Source: Atkinsonella hypoxylon (Eukaryota; Ascomycota; Sordariomycetes; Hypocreales; Clavicipitaceae). Taken from it: DNA of 45,222 bases. The translations under genes and the position numbers were made by a program. The notes under the pieces are model-generated. The model had not been told where the DNA came from, made no database searches, and saw only the letters and a program-made list of their open reading frames with translations. This document shows positions 11,101 to 23,047 of the stretch, piece by piece (position 1 is the first letter of the stretch; each line of letters starts with the position of its first letter). The stretch spans positions 1-45,222 of the forward strand of contig JFHB01000233.1 in assembly GCA_000729835.1 (NCBI GenBank), in the 5' to 3' direction.

Positions 11101-12591
11101 TAACTAACACTAGTTATAGATCTTCCTACTAGATATAAGCTAATTCCTCTTACCTAGGTCTTTAAGTATAAATTTAATAAGTATAGATACCTTACTTAAT
11201 TTAAAGCTAGAATCTATATAAAAGAAGACCTTTAACCTATAAGCTTAAAAGAGACTTATGCAGCAACCCTTACAGCTAGATTCTTTTAAATCCTTATAGT
11301 AATTCTAACTAAATTCAACCTTAATTCTATCTAAATAGACGCTATTTCTGCCTTTACTAATAGTCTTTAAGATAAAACTATTTACATTAATTATCCTAAT
11401 AGATTTAAAAAACTAGAATAGGCTTTATTGCTTCTTAGAGCTCTATATAGCCTAAGAAGGTCCCTCTATCTCTAGCAGAAAGATCTCTCTTTAACTCTTT
11501 AAAGACTATAACTATAGGTAGTTATAGAAGACCCTTACATTATAATTTTAGATATAGTAGTTATCTTCTACTTTATAGACAATATTGTACTTATCTTCCA
11601 ATCTAAAAACAGGGATAAAGCATAAGGAATTATATAAGGACTTTAAGATAGTTATAAAATAAAGATCCTAGGGGATTTAAAGTAGTTTCTTAGAATTTAA
11701 ATTATTTACAATTAAAAGCTTTAAAAGACCTAGCTTTTATAAGACTCTTATATAGAGAAAATTGCTAATAAATTCCTCTCTAGAAAGATACTAAAGAAAA
11801 CCTACTTAATTCTAGAACAACAACTTAAAAGGAACTAGCAATAAGCCTCTTCTTAATAGATATACTAGTATTAGAAGCTTATTAGTTCTATTAACTACCC
11901 TTCTACAATAATAAGGCTAGATATAGCTCTTACTATATCTAGACTCTTTAAGTACCTTTAGAATCCCTCTAAATATTACTATAAAGTAGCTATAGGAGTA
12001 GTTATCTACCTCTTTCTTACTCGATTTCTTGCTATTTAATTCTCTAATAGTAACTAATAAGAGCTTATAGTAGCTTTTAATGCTGCCTACACTAACAATA
12101 AAGAAACCTATAAATCGTTATAAGGCTCTTTCTTTAGTCTCTTTAGTAGAGTAATTAGTTAGCAAGCAACTAAGCAACCTATAGTTATAACTTCCTCTAT
12201 AGAAGTAGAGCTTCTAGCTCTTTCTACAACAGCAAAAGACTTAATCTCTGTATTTAGGCTTCTTAACTAATTAGGTCTTAAGCTAGATATTAGCAACTAA
12301 CCCTCTATTATCTAATGTAATAACCTTTAGACAATTTGTCTTATAACTCTTAATATTCCTTAAATTAAGACCGCTTTAAAACACGTTAATGTTTACAACT
12401 GTTAGCTTTATTAGGCCTATAAAGAAGGCCTCTTCTAGCTCTCTTATACACTAACAGCAAATATAGTTGCTAATAGACTTACTAAAGCTCTTATTAGCTA
12501 GAAATTTATTACCTTCTGTAATTAACTTAGTCTTATAGATGTAGAAAGTCTTGTTAAGCTTAAAGAGCTTAAAGACTCTAAAGAGAAATAA
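8193..12591 (+). pseudogene. Family-2 copia gag-pol polyprotein, copy D1, RIP-degraded
   Basis: This was one fused gag-pol frame. The proposed start is ATA at 8193-8195, read as an ATG lost to G-to-A change, because the frame leads into the gag motif W-x-x-W-I-L. Gag has a damaged zinc knuckle (CICRKPYKYNKCYYLV-like, near 9010-9050). The protease motif WILDSGS reads stop-ILNSSS, with Asn at 9318-9320 in place of the catalytic Asp. The integrase finger follows (LKHLVEA and CKAC near 9740-9810), then the core, RT with FIDN at 11572-11583 instead of YxDD, and RNase H (AAYANNKE, STEAELLALS) ending near 12591. The frame moves from 0 to 1 at about 10290 because D1 lacks 2 bp that D2 and D3 have there. 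The other damage is transitions to stop codons. The same region in D3 is cleaner. Confidence 0.88.
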
Positions 12592-12617
12592 ATAGCTTAT
12601 TAAACAACAACCTATCT

Positions 12618-12626
12618 AGGGGGGTA
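12618..12626 (+). promoter_or_regulatory. Polypurine tract of element D1
   Basis: AGGGGGGTA immediately precedes the 3' LTR start TATTAAAAG. Counterparts on the minus strand lie at 15940-15948 (D2), 27745-27753 (D3, AGGGAGGTA) and 34475-34483 (D4). Confidence 0.8.
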
Positions 12627-13149
12627 TATTAAAAGTAGCTTTAACACTAGTGCTAAAAGTAGCTATAACACTAGCGATACTAACATTGCTAGCTTTATGC
12701 AACATTAGCTCTAACAGCTGTTACTAGCATAACTACTCTAACAGTAGCATAAAGGAACTTAGTTACAATAACTAAGTGTAGGAAACAAGTAGGTGTAGTA
12801 GACTAGGATAGAATACAACAGAGGTTATCTAGTTAGTTATCTTTCCTTTGTTATAGAGCTCTATACACACTAATATTAGCCCCTCTTATAGAGGCAGTGC
12901 AATAGATCACTTAGTATCTCTTGGAATTCTCTTGCTCTACAAGCTGCAGGATTTTCGGGTATCTAGCTATCCCCCTTCTTATTTTTCCTTCTCTTCTTCT
13001 CTTTCTTCCTCTCTTAGAATTAGCTATATATAGGCTGCTTCCTCCCTCCTAAGTTAGAGGAATTAAGCAAGCAATTTACACTCTTCTACACACTAGAAGC
13101 TTCTTCATCTTCTCTCTCTTCTGTTATCTCTTCTATCCACCTCTTGATA
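12627..13149 (+). repeat. 3' LTR of element D1 (family 2)
   Basis: This 523-bp partner of 6969-7491 is more RIP-mutated in its first half (GCTAAAAGTAGCTATAACACT) and less mutated in its last half (CTATCCACCTCTTGATA). It is followed by the CTATA duplication and then by element B sequence. Confidence 0.9.
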
Positions 13150-15223
13150 CTATAGCATCGTTATTGGTATTATCTTCTTTAAAATTAGATAATTCCTCGA
13201 TTCAGCTATATTCCTCTAGATTAAAACTAGGCTGTTAAGGGATTTAAACCTCTATAGAATAACTAGCATTATAACCGCTATTATAACTATTGCTAGCTAG
13301 AAATCCTATATAAGAGAGATTTGCGTAGTTTTTACACACTCTAGGGGTCTCTTGCCCCTTAAGCTGTAAGAAGAAACTATGCTTTTTGGGATTTAGAAGC
13401 CTACAGCAGCTTCTATTAGCTAGAAATAGCTGATTTCTAAGGAGAGTGCCCCCTGTTAAATAGTGCTTTAGACTACTAATTAGGTTAGTATCTAAACCTA
13501 GGCAATATAGAGCATCCTTTAGAGCTAAAGGCCTGTATTTAGCTGGATTTATACTAACTAGTACCTAGAATACAGCAGTTCTCTGTCCTTTAGGATAAAT
13601 AGGACCTCCTCTAGTAGCAATAGGCGCGGTTTTACCCTTTTTTATGGGCTTAAAAGTCCTAAAAAATGCCTTATTGTTAACTATATAACAGGTAGAACCT
13701 GTATTGTATAATAGGGAGTTTTTAATTATTCCGTTAGAGTAATTAAAAGAAGGGGTATTATTACTAGTAGTACTAGTATCACTAGTAGTAGATTCTGTAT
13801 CTAAATCGTAAGAATTATCACTACTAGAACTGCTAGAATTATTAGATTCTATAGTATCCTAGTTGCTAGTAGATAGGTTATAACAACCTATAGCAAAAGC
13901 AGCTTCTCTATCCTTATTCCTAGAGTTTTTATTACTTCTTCTTTAACCCTTCCACTTCTTCTTATTCTTAGAGGCTTTATCTTGATCTTTTTCTTTAGAG
14001 GCATTAGAATCGTTAGAATTAGAATTGGAATTCTTCTTCTGATTAGGAGGATTCTTTCCTTAATTAGCCTTATTATTAGAACTATTAGAATTAGAAGCTT
14101 TATAACTAAGAGCCTTAGATATAGAGGAGCTTTTATCTCTTTATTCTTCTAATAAATTAGCTATAAGGAACTGTAAATTCAGCATTTTTACAGATAGACC
14201 TTGTGCTCTAGCAGCTCTAATAGAATATTGCTGCCTTTCAGCCTAGCTAAGGAAGGTCTTCTTTAAAGCATTAATATAATAATTTACCTAGTTAATAGAA
14301 TTAATAGCTACACTATAGAGCTGTAATCTAGCTAGTAAATTATTAAATTCAGCATTAAAGGCCTCTAAAGATCCCTTATAGTTCGAAAACGATAAGTTGT
14401 AATAACTAGTATATAGCGTACTATATTGTATTTTAGCACTCTACAAATACTGCTTAACTAGAACATTATAGGCATCTACAGGGGACTTATGCCAGCTTAT
14501 AGCAGCTTAAGGTCTAGATTAGCAACTATCTCTTATAATTATAAGGATAATAGCTTGCTCTAAATCTACTAATGTACTAGCTATACTAGGATTATTAATA
14601 AATTAAGGGAATTCTAGTGCCCTAAATTAAATAGTTAAAGCTTACTTCTACTGTTCAAAATTTTTAGGGCCTTTTAGCTTAGCAGCCTCTAGAATAGAGT
14701 AGACCTTCTTATTCAACTCTTTTATAGTACCTTCATTAAAAGCAGGCAGAAAAGTAGCACTATTAGAGGAACTAGAAGGTTTAGGGACTTTAAAAGAGAC
14801 TTTAGAAGTCTTAGAAGTAACAGGATCTACTACCTTAGAGGGAGACCTTATAGAGAGATTACCTATAGATGTAATTATAGTATCTAATTTACTTAGTAAA
14901 TTAGCTATATTACCTTTATTTTAGCTTTATTTTGCTTCACTATGCCTAATAAATCTATTTAGGGTCTCTTGTTGCTTATCTATTTAAGCTTTTAGATTAG
15001 CTTGTACATTATAGACTTACACTACTCTTTTAGAAGCTAATCTAGCTTCTTTTAGAGCCTTCTCAGCTGTATAATCTTCTTTATTAGAAGAGGAATCTAC
15101 TAGCTGAGGGGGGGATCTAGCTAGACCAGGAAAGCTAGTAGCAGCAGCTGTAGCTAGTGTACTAGAACTACTACCCCGTTTAGGGCTTATGCTCTTTCCC
15201 TTGCCTGTTCCTTTTAGTGCTAT
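13150..15223 (-). pseudogene. Copia gag-protease of element B, RIP-degraded
   Basis: This is the upstream part of the element B polyprotein, on the minus strand. The proposed start is ATA (15221-15223 on the plus strand), an ATG lost to G-to-A, followed by ALKGTGKGKS. Gag is Ser/Thr-rich and Lys/Asn-rich with a central region FKQWKQALTIQF-like and LQLYSVAIN. A low-complexity Ser/Asn stretch follows near 13790-14100. I see no CCHC knuckle. The protease motif reads LLYNTGSTCYIVNN with Asn (codon 13703-13705) where Asp is required. The domain is cut at 13150 by D1 and continues at 6968. The start codon choice rests on the matching position in element E (25279) and on a total length divisible by three. 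Confidence 0.85.
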
Positions 15224-15416
15224 TTTAAGGGTTTAAAATATAGCTAATTTAACGCTCTTTATAGCTAATTATAGCCTAAATTACAGTGGAAATAGTAGTA
15301 AATAACAGTAATAATTCTTACTAAATATAGGCTAGAAGTGCCCTATATCTTTAGAAATTATACTGAGATTTTTCTCCAATTTCTTTCGTAATAGGTATAA
15401 TAGGCTCTAAAGGCTG
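15224..15416 (-). other. Leader of element B, gag-proximal part
   Basis: These 193 bp of noncoding leader lie between the gag start and the D2 insertion. The remaining 750 bp lie at 21605-22354. No gene is seen. The matching part of element E is 25085-25278. Confidence 0.75.
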
Positions 15417-15939
15417 TATCAAGAGGTGGATAGAAGAGATAACAGAAGAGAGAGAAGATGAAGAAGCTTCTAGTGTGTAGAAGAGTGTGAATTGCTTGCT
15501 TAATTCCTCTAACTTAGGAGGGAGGAAGCAGCCTATATATAGTTAATTCTAAGAGAGAAAGAAAGAGAAGAAGAGAAGGAAAAACAAGAAGAGGGATAGC
15601 TAGATACCCAAAAATCCTGCAGCTTATAGAGCGAGAGAATTCCGAGAGATGCTAAGTAATCCGTTGCACTGCCTCTATAAGAGGGGCTAATATTAGTGTG
15701 TATAGAGCTCTATAATAAAGGAAAGATAACTAACTAGATAACCTCTGTTGTATTCTATCCTAGTCTACTACACCTACTTGTTTCCTACACTTAGTTGTTG
15801 TAACTAAGTTCCTTTATGCTACTATTAGAGTAGTTGTGCTAGTAATAGCTGTTAGAGCTAATGTTGTATAAAGCTAGCGATGTTAGTATTGCTAGTGTTA
15901 TAGCTACTTTTAGCACTAGTGTTAAAGCTACTTTTAATA
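15417..15939 (-). repeat. 3' LTR of element D2 (family 2)
   Basis: It is 523 bp, starting TATCAAGAGGTGG and ending CTACTTTTAATA on the plus strand. Its outer (left) end is less mutated than the matching inner end of the 5' LTR (TATTAAGAGGTAG at 21077). Confidence 0.9.
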
Positions 15940-15974
15940 TACCCCTCTAGATAGGTTGTTGTTTAATAAGCTAT

Positions 15975-18900
15975 CTATTCCTCTTTAGAGTCTTTAAGCT
16001 CTTTAAGCTTAATAAGACTTTCTACATCTATAAGACTAAGTTAATTACAGAAGGTAATAAATTTCTAGCTAATAAGAGCTTTAGTAAGTTTATTAGCAAC
16101 TATATTTGCTGTTAGTGTATAAGAGAGCTAGAAGAGGCCTTCTTTATAGGCCTAATGAAGCTAACAGTTATAAATATTAACGTGTTTTAAAGCAGTTTTA
16201 ATTTAAGGAATATTAAGAGTTACAAAACAAATTGTCTAAAGGTTATTGCATTAAATAACAGAGGGTTAGTTGCTAATATCTAGCTTAAGACCTAATTAGT
16301 TAAGAAGCCTAGATATAGAGATTAAGTCTTTTGCCGTTATAGAAAGAGCTAGAAGCTCTGCTTCTGTAGAGGAAGTTGTAACTATAGGTTGCTTAGTTGC
16401 TTGCTAACTAATTGCTCCACTAAAGAGACTAAAGAAAGAGCCTTATAACAATTTATAGGTTTCTTTATTATTAGCGTAGGCAGCATTAGAAGCTACTATA
16501 AGCTCTTGTTAGTTGCTATTAAAGAATTAAATAGCAAGAAATTAAGTAAGAAAGAGGTAGATAACTACTCCTACAGCTACTTTATAGTGATATTTAGAGG
16601 GATTCTAAAGGTGCTTAGAGAGTCTAGATACAGCAAGAGCTATATCTAGCCTTATTATTGTAGAAGGGTAGTTAATAGAACTAACAAGCTTCTAATACTA
16701 GTATATCTATTAAGAAGAGGCTTATTGCTAGTTCCTTTTAAGTTGTTATTCTAGAATTAGGTAGGTTTTCTTTAGTATCTTTCTAGAGAGGAATTTGTTA
16801 GCAATTTTCTCTATATAAGAGTCTTATAAAAGCTAGGTCTTTTAAAGCTTTTAATTGCAGATAATTTAAATTCTAAGAAACTACTTTAAATCCCCTAGGA
16901 TCTTTATTTTGTAACTATCTTAAAGTCCTTATGCAATTCCTTATGCTTTATCCTTATTTTTAGATTAGAAGATAAGTACAATATTGTCTATAAAGTAGAA
17001 GATAACTACTGTATCTAAAATTATAATATAAGGGTCTTCTATAACTACCTATAGTTATAGTCTTTAAAGAGTTAAAGAGAGATCTTTCTGCTAAAGATAG
17101 AGGGACCTTCTTAGGCTATATAGAGCTCTAAGAAGCAATAAAGCCTATTCTAGTTTTTTAAATCTATTAGGATAATTAATGTAAATAGTTTTATCTTAAA
17201 GACTATTAGTAAAGGTAGAAATAGCGTCTATTTAGATAGAATTAAGGTTAAATTTAGTTAGAATTGCTATAAGGATTTAAAAGGATCTAGCTATAAGGGT
17301 TGCTGTATAAGTCTCTTTTAAGCTTATAGGTTAAAGGTCTTCTTTTATATAGATTCTAGCTTTAAATTAAGTAAGGTATCTATACTTATTAAATTTATAC
17401 TTAAAGACCTAGGTAAGAGGAATTAGCTTATATCCAGTAGGAAGATCTATAACTAGTGTTAGTTAAAAGGTTCCTTTTTCCTAGTTATTATTAAATTCCT
17501 TTATTACTGCCTCTTTAAACTTATTAACAAATTAGTGTTATTGTAGCTCTTTCTAGTTTCTAGGTTTAGGGGGAAAAGTTTATTAATAAAGTCTTTCCTT
17601 TATACTTAGTAGGAAGCTACTAGTAAAGGTAAAGTTAGAAGAATTATAGGTAGCTAGTCTTACTAACCTATAAGGGTTAGTTAGTTGTAGAAGCTATTAA
17701 AGAGACTAAGGCTCTAGACTTAGTGTTAGTAACTAGAAAGGTTTCTATTGTTAAGGAGGTTCCTTATCTATAGAGAGTTCTATAGAGAAAGTAAAGTCTT
17801 AGTATTCTTTTAGGTTTAAAATAGATAGAAGCTATACTTCTATAAGTGTAGTTAGTTAAAAGTCTTTAAATTTAAAGGTTAATTTAATATATACTAGAAG
17901 CTATATTTAAACCTCTTATTTTTGCTAAATAGGTTGCTTTTTATATAAGTTATAGAAAGAAGATTTATTAAAAGTAACGTCTTTTACTCTTTTAATCTTG
18001 TTTTTCGTTAGAATCTAGATATAGAAGATATTTAAGGAATTATAACTAACTAAGTAACTAATCTCTATATAGAGTAAAGTCTTAAGTTCTTATTTAGCTG
18101 TATTCTTAAGAGCTTCTAGTGTAAGAGAATAAGCTTTATAACTAAAGGCTTTAAGGAAAGAGATATTTAGCTTTAGGAAGCTAGAATATCTAGTATTTTT
18201 ATTGTTTTTAGAAAGCTAAGTGTAGAATACCTAAAAAGGGGTCTTTTAATCTATACCTTATTAAGGGGTTCTATTATATAAGAACGTTACTATTTTCTAG
18301 AGTTTAGGCTATAATTTAGAAGGTAAATTTAAGGAAAGCTGTAAGGTTCTAGCTTTAGTAGCTATTATACTCTTTAATCTTTTAGCTTAACTGTTTTAGG
18401 CTAAGGTATATAGTGCTGTTAGCTTATCTTTAATTCCTTATTGCTAGATCTAGGTTGTATAGTCTTATTAAAGACCTCTTTTGTTGTCTTAATAAATAAT
18501 ATAAATATCTAGTTGCTATTGTCTCTTTATATAGTTATTAAAGACTTTAGGCTTTAAGACTAACTCTTATTAAGTTAAAGAAAATAAAGGATAATATATA
18601 ATTATCTTTATAAAATTATCCTTTATTAGGAGAGCTAAATTAGAACTGTTATATCCTTATTCTAGCTTAAAGATATTAATAAAGACTTTCTAGAAGGGCC
18701 TAGAACTAAAGCCTAAAGGAGGTTCTCTATTGATTTTCCTAGTTGCCTTTAAAAGAGAATAAGCTTTACATTTAATTTTTATAAATCCAGTAACCTTAGC
18801 TTCTATAGTTGCTTCTACTAGGTGTTTAAGAGCTTCCTTATTAAGATGCCTTAATTGTTAATGCTATAGGTCTACTAAAGCTAAAGAAGTTATTAAAAAG

Positions 18901-20375
18901 GAACTATTAGGTTAATTGTTAATTTCGTTAAATTTAATAGTTAGTTACCTATAGTTCCTTATTGTTTAGAAGAGGTTGCTTAAGTCTTTTATAACCTAAC
19001 CTATCTTTAGATTCTAGTTATATCTAGCTTATAGAAGCTTATTTAGGCTTACTATATTAGTATAGAATATAGGAATAAAGGCAACCTATTGAAGTTAGAA
19101 GAGTTCTTTGTTGGTTCTAATAAGAACGCAGCTGTATTCTAGAATAGAAAGGCTTAAATCTCCAGTAAAGATCTATTGTGTTATAGTAGCTTCCTTATAA
19201 TCTAATAACCTATTTAGGTTATTAGTTATATAGATATTAGAGCTAGAATTAAGAATCTAGAAGTCCCTTAAAGGATAAAGGGTATTTAAATTGCTAAATA
19301 AAAAAGATAGATTTATAAAGGCAGAACTAATAACTAGATTTAAGGAAGAAGAAGATAAAGAGAATCTCTTAAGAAGAACATTATTGCTAATAGATAGGTT
19401 ATCTCTTTTTAATATATATATTACCTTCTTTATAGACTTATTGTTCTTAAGTTTTTGTTAAATAGATTTAATAGTCTTCTTGTTAGGTTTCTAGTCTTTT
19501 AGTCTGTTGTTGCTTACTAAGTAATAACACTTATTATACTTATAAGGCTTTCTACAGATGTATATAGGATTTAAATTTAAATTTAGTGGATTTAGCTGTT
19601 TTAAAGAAGAAGGAGCTTTTTAGTCCTAGAAGTTAGTAAAGGATCTATTGTTATTAGCCTTTATTTAGCTTTTAAAAAGATCTACAATTTAGTAGCTATT
19701 TAGTATCTTTTCCTTCTAATTAGGCTTATTAGAGATTAATTTATCTCTAATTCTATTGTGCTAATAGGTTAAAAAGGAAGGGTTAATTTACTAAACAGCA
19801 TTAAGGAAGTCTAAAGTTAGCTAAAGATTGTAGGTATCTAAAAGATTAATTTACTGTACTTCTAAGAGCACCTTCTTATAGGAAGTAATAAATTCCTTTA
19901 TCTTAGTTCTAAAAGGGCTCTTTAATATAGCTTTATATTAAGAGAGTACTTCTTTTTTGTTATCCTAAGATATTAGCTTTAATTGTTGTTAAAGAAGAAG
20001 GATCTACTTAGCGATATTATGCTTATAGCTAATAGTTTTGTAGTAGTTACTAACTGTTTTAACTATCTATTGTTAAATACTGTTAAGGGCCTTCTTTTAG
20101 TTGTAGTAGTTCTAGATCTTTATTTAATATTGTGTGTAAAGGAACTGTAAAATAGAGAATTTATAGTTATCTAAATCTCCTACTATAGTAACCTTTTTAT
20201 TAATATCCTTAGGTATTAGTTCTTATAGCTTAGTTAGTTCCTCTTTATTATTGTTTACTAGATCTAGGTAGTTCTAGACTCCTTTATTTGTTATATATTT
20301 TTTAATAACTAAAATTTAACGATTCTAGTCTCTTGCTATATAAAGTTAGTATTAAGCTATTAATCTAAGCTCTAT
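15975..20375 (-). pseudogene. Family-2 copia gag-pol polyprotein, copy D2, RIP-degraded
   Basis: The span from the proposed start (ATA on the minus strand, 20373-20375) to the terminal stop (15975-15977) is 4401 bp, divisible by three. The frame is thus intact apart from substitutions. Domain order is gag, protease (ILNSSS, Asp lost), integrase, RT (FIDN at 16983-16994, codons GAC AAT) and RNase H. In-frame stops at former Gln, Trp and other codons are dense, so no domain is translatable at length. The product would have been the particle and replication polyprotein of the element. The start is inferred from agreement with D1, D3 and D4, not from a surviving ATG. Confidence 0.87.
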
Positions 20376-21076
20376 AGTGGAATCTATAGTAAAAATCTAG
20401 TAGATTAATTAATAATAAATCTATAGTAGAAATCCGTTTTATAATTAGGGTTAAATTCGCTGTAGAATTCGTTGTTAAATTTAGTGTAAATTTAAGACTA
20501 AAAATTAATATTATACTTTACTGTTAGATTTAAAACTAATGCTAAAAGAAAATTAAGAAGTTAATTTAAGGGAAATATTCTATTTTTAAAGATAAATTTA
20601 GAATAGAAGTTAGATTTTAAATTAGAGCAAAATCTATAGTAAAAATTAGGGCGCTTTTAGTAGTGTAACTGCTTAACTTATTATTAAATTGTTGTAAGTG
20701 TTATCTCTTTAAAAGGGTTAATAACTAACTCCTTCTACTAACCCTCTAGGGTTAGGGTTAGGGTTAGGATTAATATTATATAATTAATATTAAAGAGGTT
20801 ATTATTGTAGTAGATAACAAGAAAGATATTATTGTTGTTAATAATAAGAAAAGATATTATTGTTGTTAATAACTAGAAAAGATGTTATTATTGTTAATAA
20901 CAGAGAAATTATATAGTATAGTGTAAAGCACGTAACTATATAATAAAAAGAGTATTATTAAAGATACTAGGTATCTATAATAATAGAATAATGTAAATAG
21001 CTTTAGGGAGCTAAAGAAGATAATAGAGTTATTAAAAAGGTAAAGATACTAAAGAAGGGCAAACTAGGCTTATAAC
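20376..21076 (-). other. Leader of element D2 with telomere-like and tandem repeats
   Basis: This is a noncoding leader of about 700 bp. It has AGGGTT repeats at 20748-20768, one unit altered to AGGATT, next to the inverted cap CTAACCCTCT. The tandem repeat array is at about 20793-20901, and the primer-binding site TTATAAGCCT (minus strand) at 21066-21075. Confidence 0.8.
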
Positions 21077-21599
21077 TATTAAGAGGTAGATAGAAGAGAT
21101 AACAGAAAAGAGAGAAGATAAAGAAGCTTCTAGTGTATAGAAGAGTGTAAATTGCTTGCTTAATTCCTCTAACTTAGAAGGGAGGAAGCAGCCTATATAT
21201 AGCTAATTTTAAGAGAGAAAGAAAGAGAAGAAGAGAAGGAAAAATAAGAAGGGGGATAGCTAAATACCTAAAAATCCTGCAGCTTATAGAGCGAGAGAAT
21301 TCCGAGAGATACTAAGTAATCCGTTGCACTGCCTCTATAAGAGGGGCTGATATTAGTGTGTGTAGAGCCCTATAACAAAGGAAAGATAACTAACTAAATA
21401 ACCCCTGTTGTATCCTATCCTAGTCCACTACACCTACTTGTTTTCTACACTTAGTTGTTGTAACTAAGTTCCTTTATGCTACTGTTGGAGTAGTTATGCT
21501 AGTAACAGCTGTTGGAGCTGATGTTGCATGAAGCTGGCGATGTTGGTATCGCTGGTGTTGTGGCCACTTTTGGCACTAGTGTTGAAGCTACTTTTGATA
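21077..21599 (-). repeat. 5' LTR of element D2 (family 2)
   Basis: It is 523 bp. The outer (right) end keeps TGGCGATGTTGGTATCGC and TGGCCACTTTTGG, where the inner 3' LTR reads TAGCGATGTTAGTATTGC and AGCTACTTTTAG. It is followed by the GGCTG duplication. Confidence 0.9.
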
Positions 21600-22354
21600 G
21601 GCTGCGTTGTATCGCGATCTGTATGCGCATACAATTTATATAGCAGACTAGATTAACAAGTGGTCGCGAGAGGCATAAAACATAGGTCCTAGCTATTTTT
21701 AGCCAAAAAATTCAGGAGATTCTTCTCCAATTAGGTTCTAACAAATTAGTGGAGACCTAGGCACAGCTAATTTAGGGATATCTAGCTAATTCCTACTTTA
21801 AAATCCTAACTAATAGGATTACTACATAAATTAATTCTGCAACTGAAATTACAGGAATATCTGCAATAAGAGCTGTTAGGCGTGCACTATAAATTGTAGT
21901 ATAGCTACTAATAGAGGTGCACAGGGTGCACAATATACAAGATAATAGCACAACAACAAGCAATACAGTGCAGCGCTAAGCTTATTTCTTAATAGAAATA
22001 ATTAATTAAGCAGTGCCTAATAAAACAATTTACAGTGTAAATGTAATGTATATAGATATGTATATTTTAATGTTGTGCAACAATAGAACCTAGCTATTAA
22101 GAATAGCTTTAAAAGTGTGTATACACTAGGTGCATAGAACTAGTGCAGGAGGCATAGGGTGGGCAGAATAAAAAACACCAGTATAGTAGCTAGCAATATA
22201 TATGCAGCAGGTATTAATAGCTTCCAGCAAGCTACTAATAGCAGCAATAGCTGCTAGCGTAGGTCTTAATATAGCTTCTAGTGGGTAATACAGTACACAA
22301 TAGTAGATTTCAGCGGGCTAACAGCTTGCAGATAGGTCTTCTAGGCTTATAACC
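21600..22354 (-). other. Leader of element B, LTR-proximal part, with primer-binding site
   Basis: This noncoding leader lies between the 5' LTR of B and the D2 insertion. The candidate primer-binding site, TTATAAGCCT on the minus strand, lies at 22343-22352, two bases inside the LTR. At the far end are a perfect 14-bp palindrome TGTATGCGCATACA (21620-21633) and ATCGCGAT (21611-21618). Element E carries the same leader at 24339-25278, with these palindromes degraded. No ORF or RNA gene is recognised. Confidence 0.75.
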
Positions 22355-23047
22355 TCTTAAAAATAATAGGGATTATAGGACTAGATAGAAGAGGGTAGTA
22401 GTCTCTTATATTTAGCACCTATAATTACTCCTAGCAATTATTACGTAGTGGAAGCAGCAGCAGCCTAAATTAAGCTGTAGTGTATAGTATAGATTATATA
22501 GAGGCAATAGATAACTGTAATAGTAGTATCTTTATATTAAGAGCGCTGTAACGAACTTAGTAAGAGTAGAATCTTAAATCTTTCTAGTCCCTTATAGACC
22601 TACTAACTATATTAGTAAGCTATAGTTGCTAGAAGGAGCTTATAGGCTACTTTATAATTTCCGCAAAAAGATTTACTATATAAAAACAAAAAAATCAACT
22701 TACAGCTATACAAACGAGACGCCTATATATACAATTTAATAAATTCCACTAATAACAAGCAACTCTTATAAGCAACTCTATCTAACAATTATATTATTAG
22801 AAAGCCCTAATTCTTAGCTTTTAAATAGTATACTTCTTAAATTTCTACTATTACTAGTTGTAGAGAAAATCGCTGTTAAAGTTAACTATAGGTTAGGCAA
22901 CTTTGCCTTAGTCAATTCTAGATGTTTTGCATCTAGTAACAGCGATATCTCTACTAAAAATCAACGTAACAAGACCTAATGAGGGTCACGTGATAGAGCA
23001 ACTAGTAGGCATAAAAATAGGCTATACAGGGTAGCTTATTTTTAACA
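22355..23047 (-). repeat. 5' LTR of element B (family 1, 693 bp)
   Basis: On the plus strand it starts TCTTAAAAATAATAGGG and ends GGGTAGCTTATTTTTAACA. The outer end keeps the canonical CA and the inner end is altered. It is flanked by the leader with primer-binding site on the left and unique spacer on the right. Confidence 0.88.

Larger units (their letters stand above)
6969..13149 (+). mobile_element. Element D1: full-length family-2 Ty1/copia retrotransposon
   Basis: Two 523-bp LTRs (6969-7491 and 12627-13149) enclose a leader and one gag-pol frame. The ends are TATCAAAAG...CTCTTGATA, RIP-altered TG...CA. The target duplication is CTATA at 6964-6968 and 13150-13154. It lies inside element B, opposite in orientation to its host element. 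Total length is 6181 bp. It is the only family-2 copy here on the plus strand. Confidence 0.93.
15417..21599 (-). mobile_element. Element D2: full-length family-2 Ty1/copia retrotransposon
   Basis: It is 6183 bp with two 523-bp LTRs (3' LTR 15417-15939, 5' LTR 21077-21599). The target duplication is GGCTG at 15412-15416 and 21600-21604. It is inserted in the leader of element B in the same orientation as B. On the minus strand, the polypurine tract AGAGGGGTA is at 15940-15948 and the primer-binding site TTATAAGCCT is at 21066-21075. The body is among the most RIP-mutated of the four family-2 copies. Confidence 0.93.
3634..23047 (-). mobile_element. Element B: family-1 Ty1/copia retrotransposon, split by D1 and D2
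   Basis: Read on the minus strand from the right: 5' LTR (23047-22355), leader (22354-21600 plus 15416-15224), gag-protease (15223-13150), integrase-RT-RNase H (6968-3809) and 3' untranslated region (3808-3634). The 3' LTR is missing from the window because element A sits there. After removing D1 with one CTATA duplication, the gag-pol span is 5229 bp, divisible by three. That shows the frame was intact at insertion and is now broken only by transitions to stop codons plus D1. B is the most complete family-1 coding region here and keeps the integrase HHCC finger that E has lost. Its right target duplication should start ATTAT at 23048. Confidence 0.9.
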
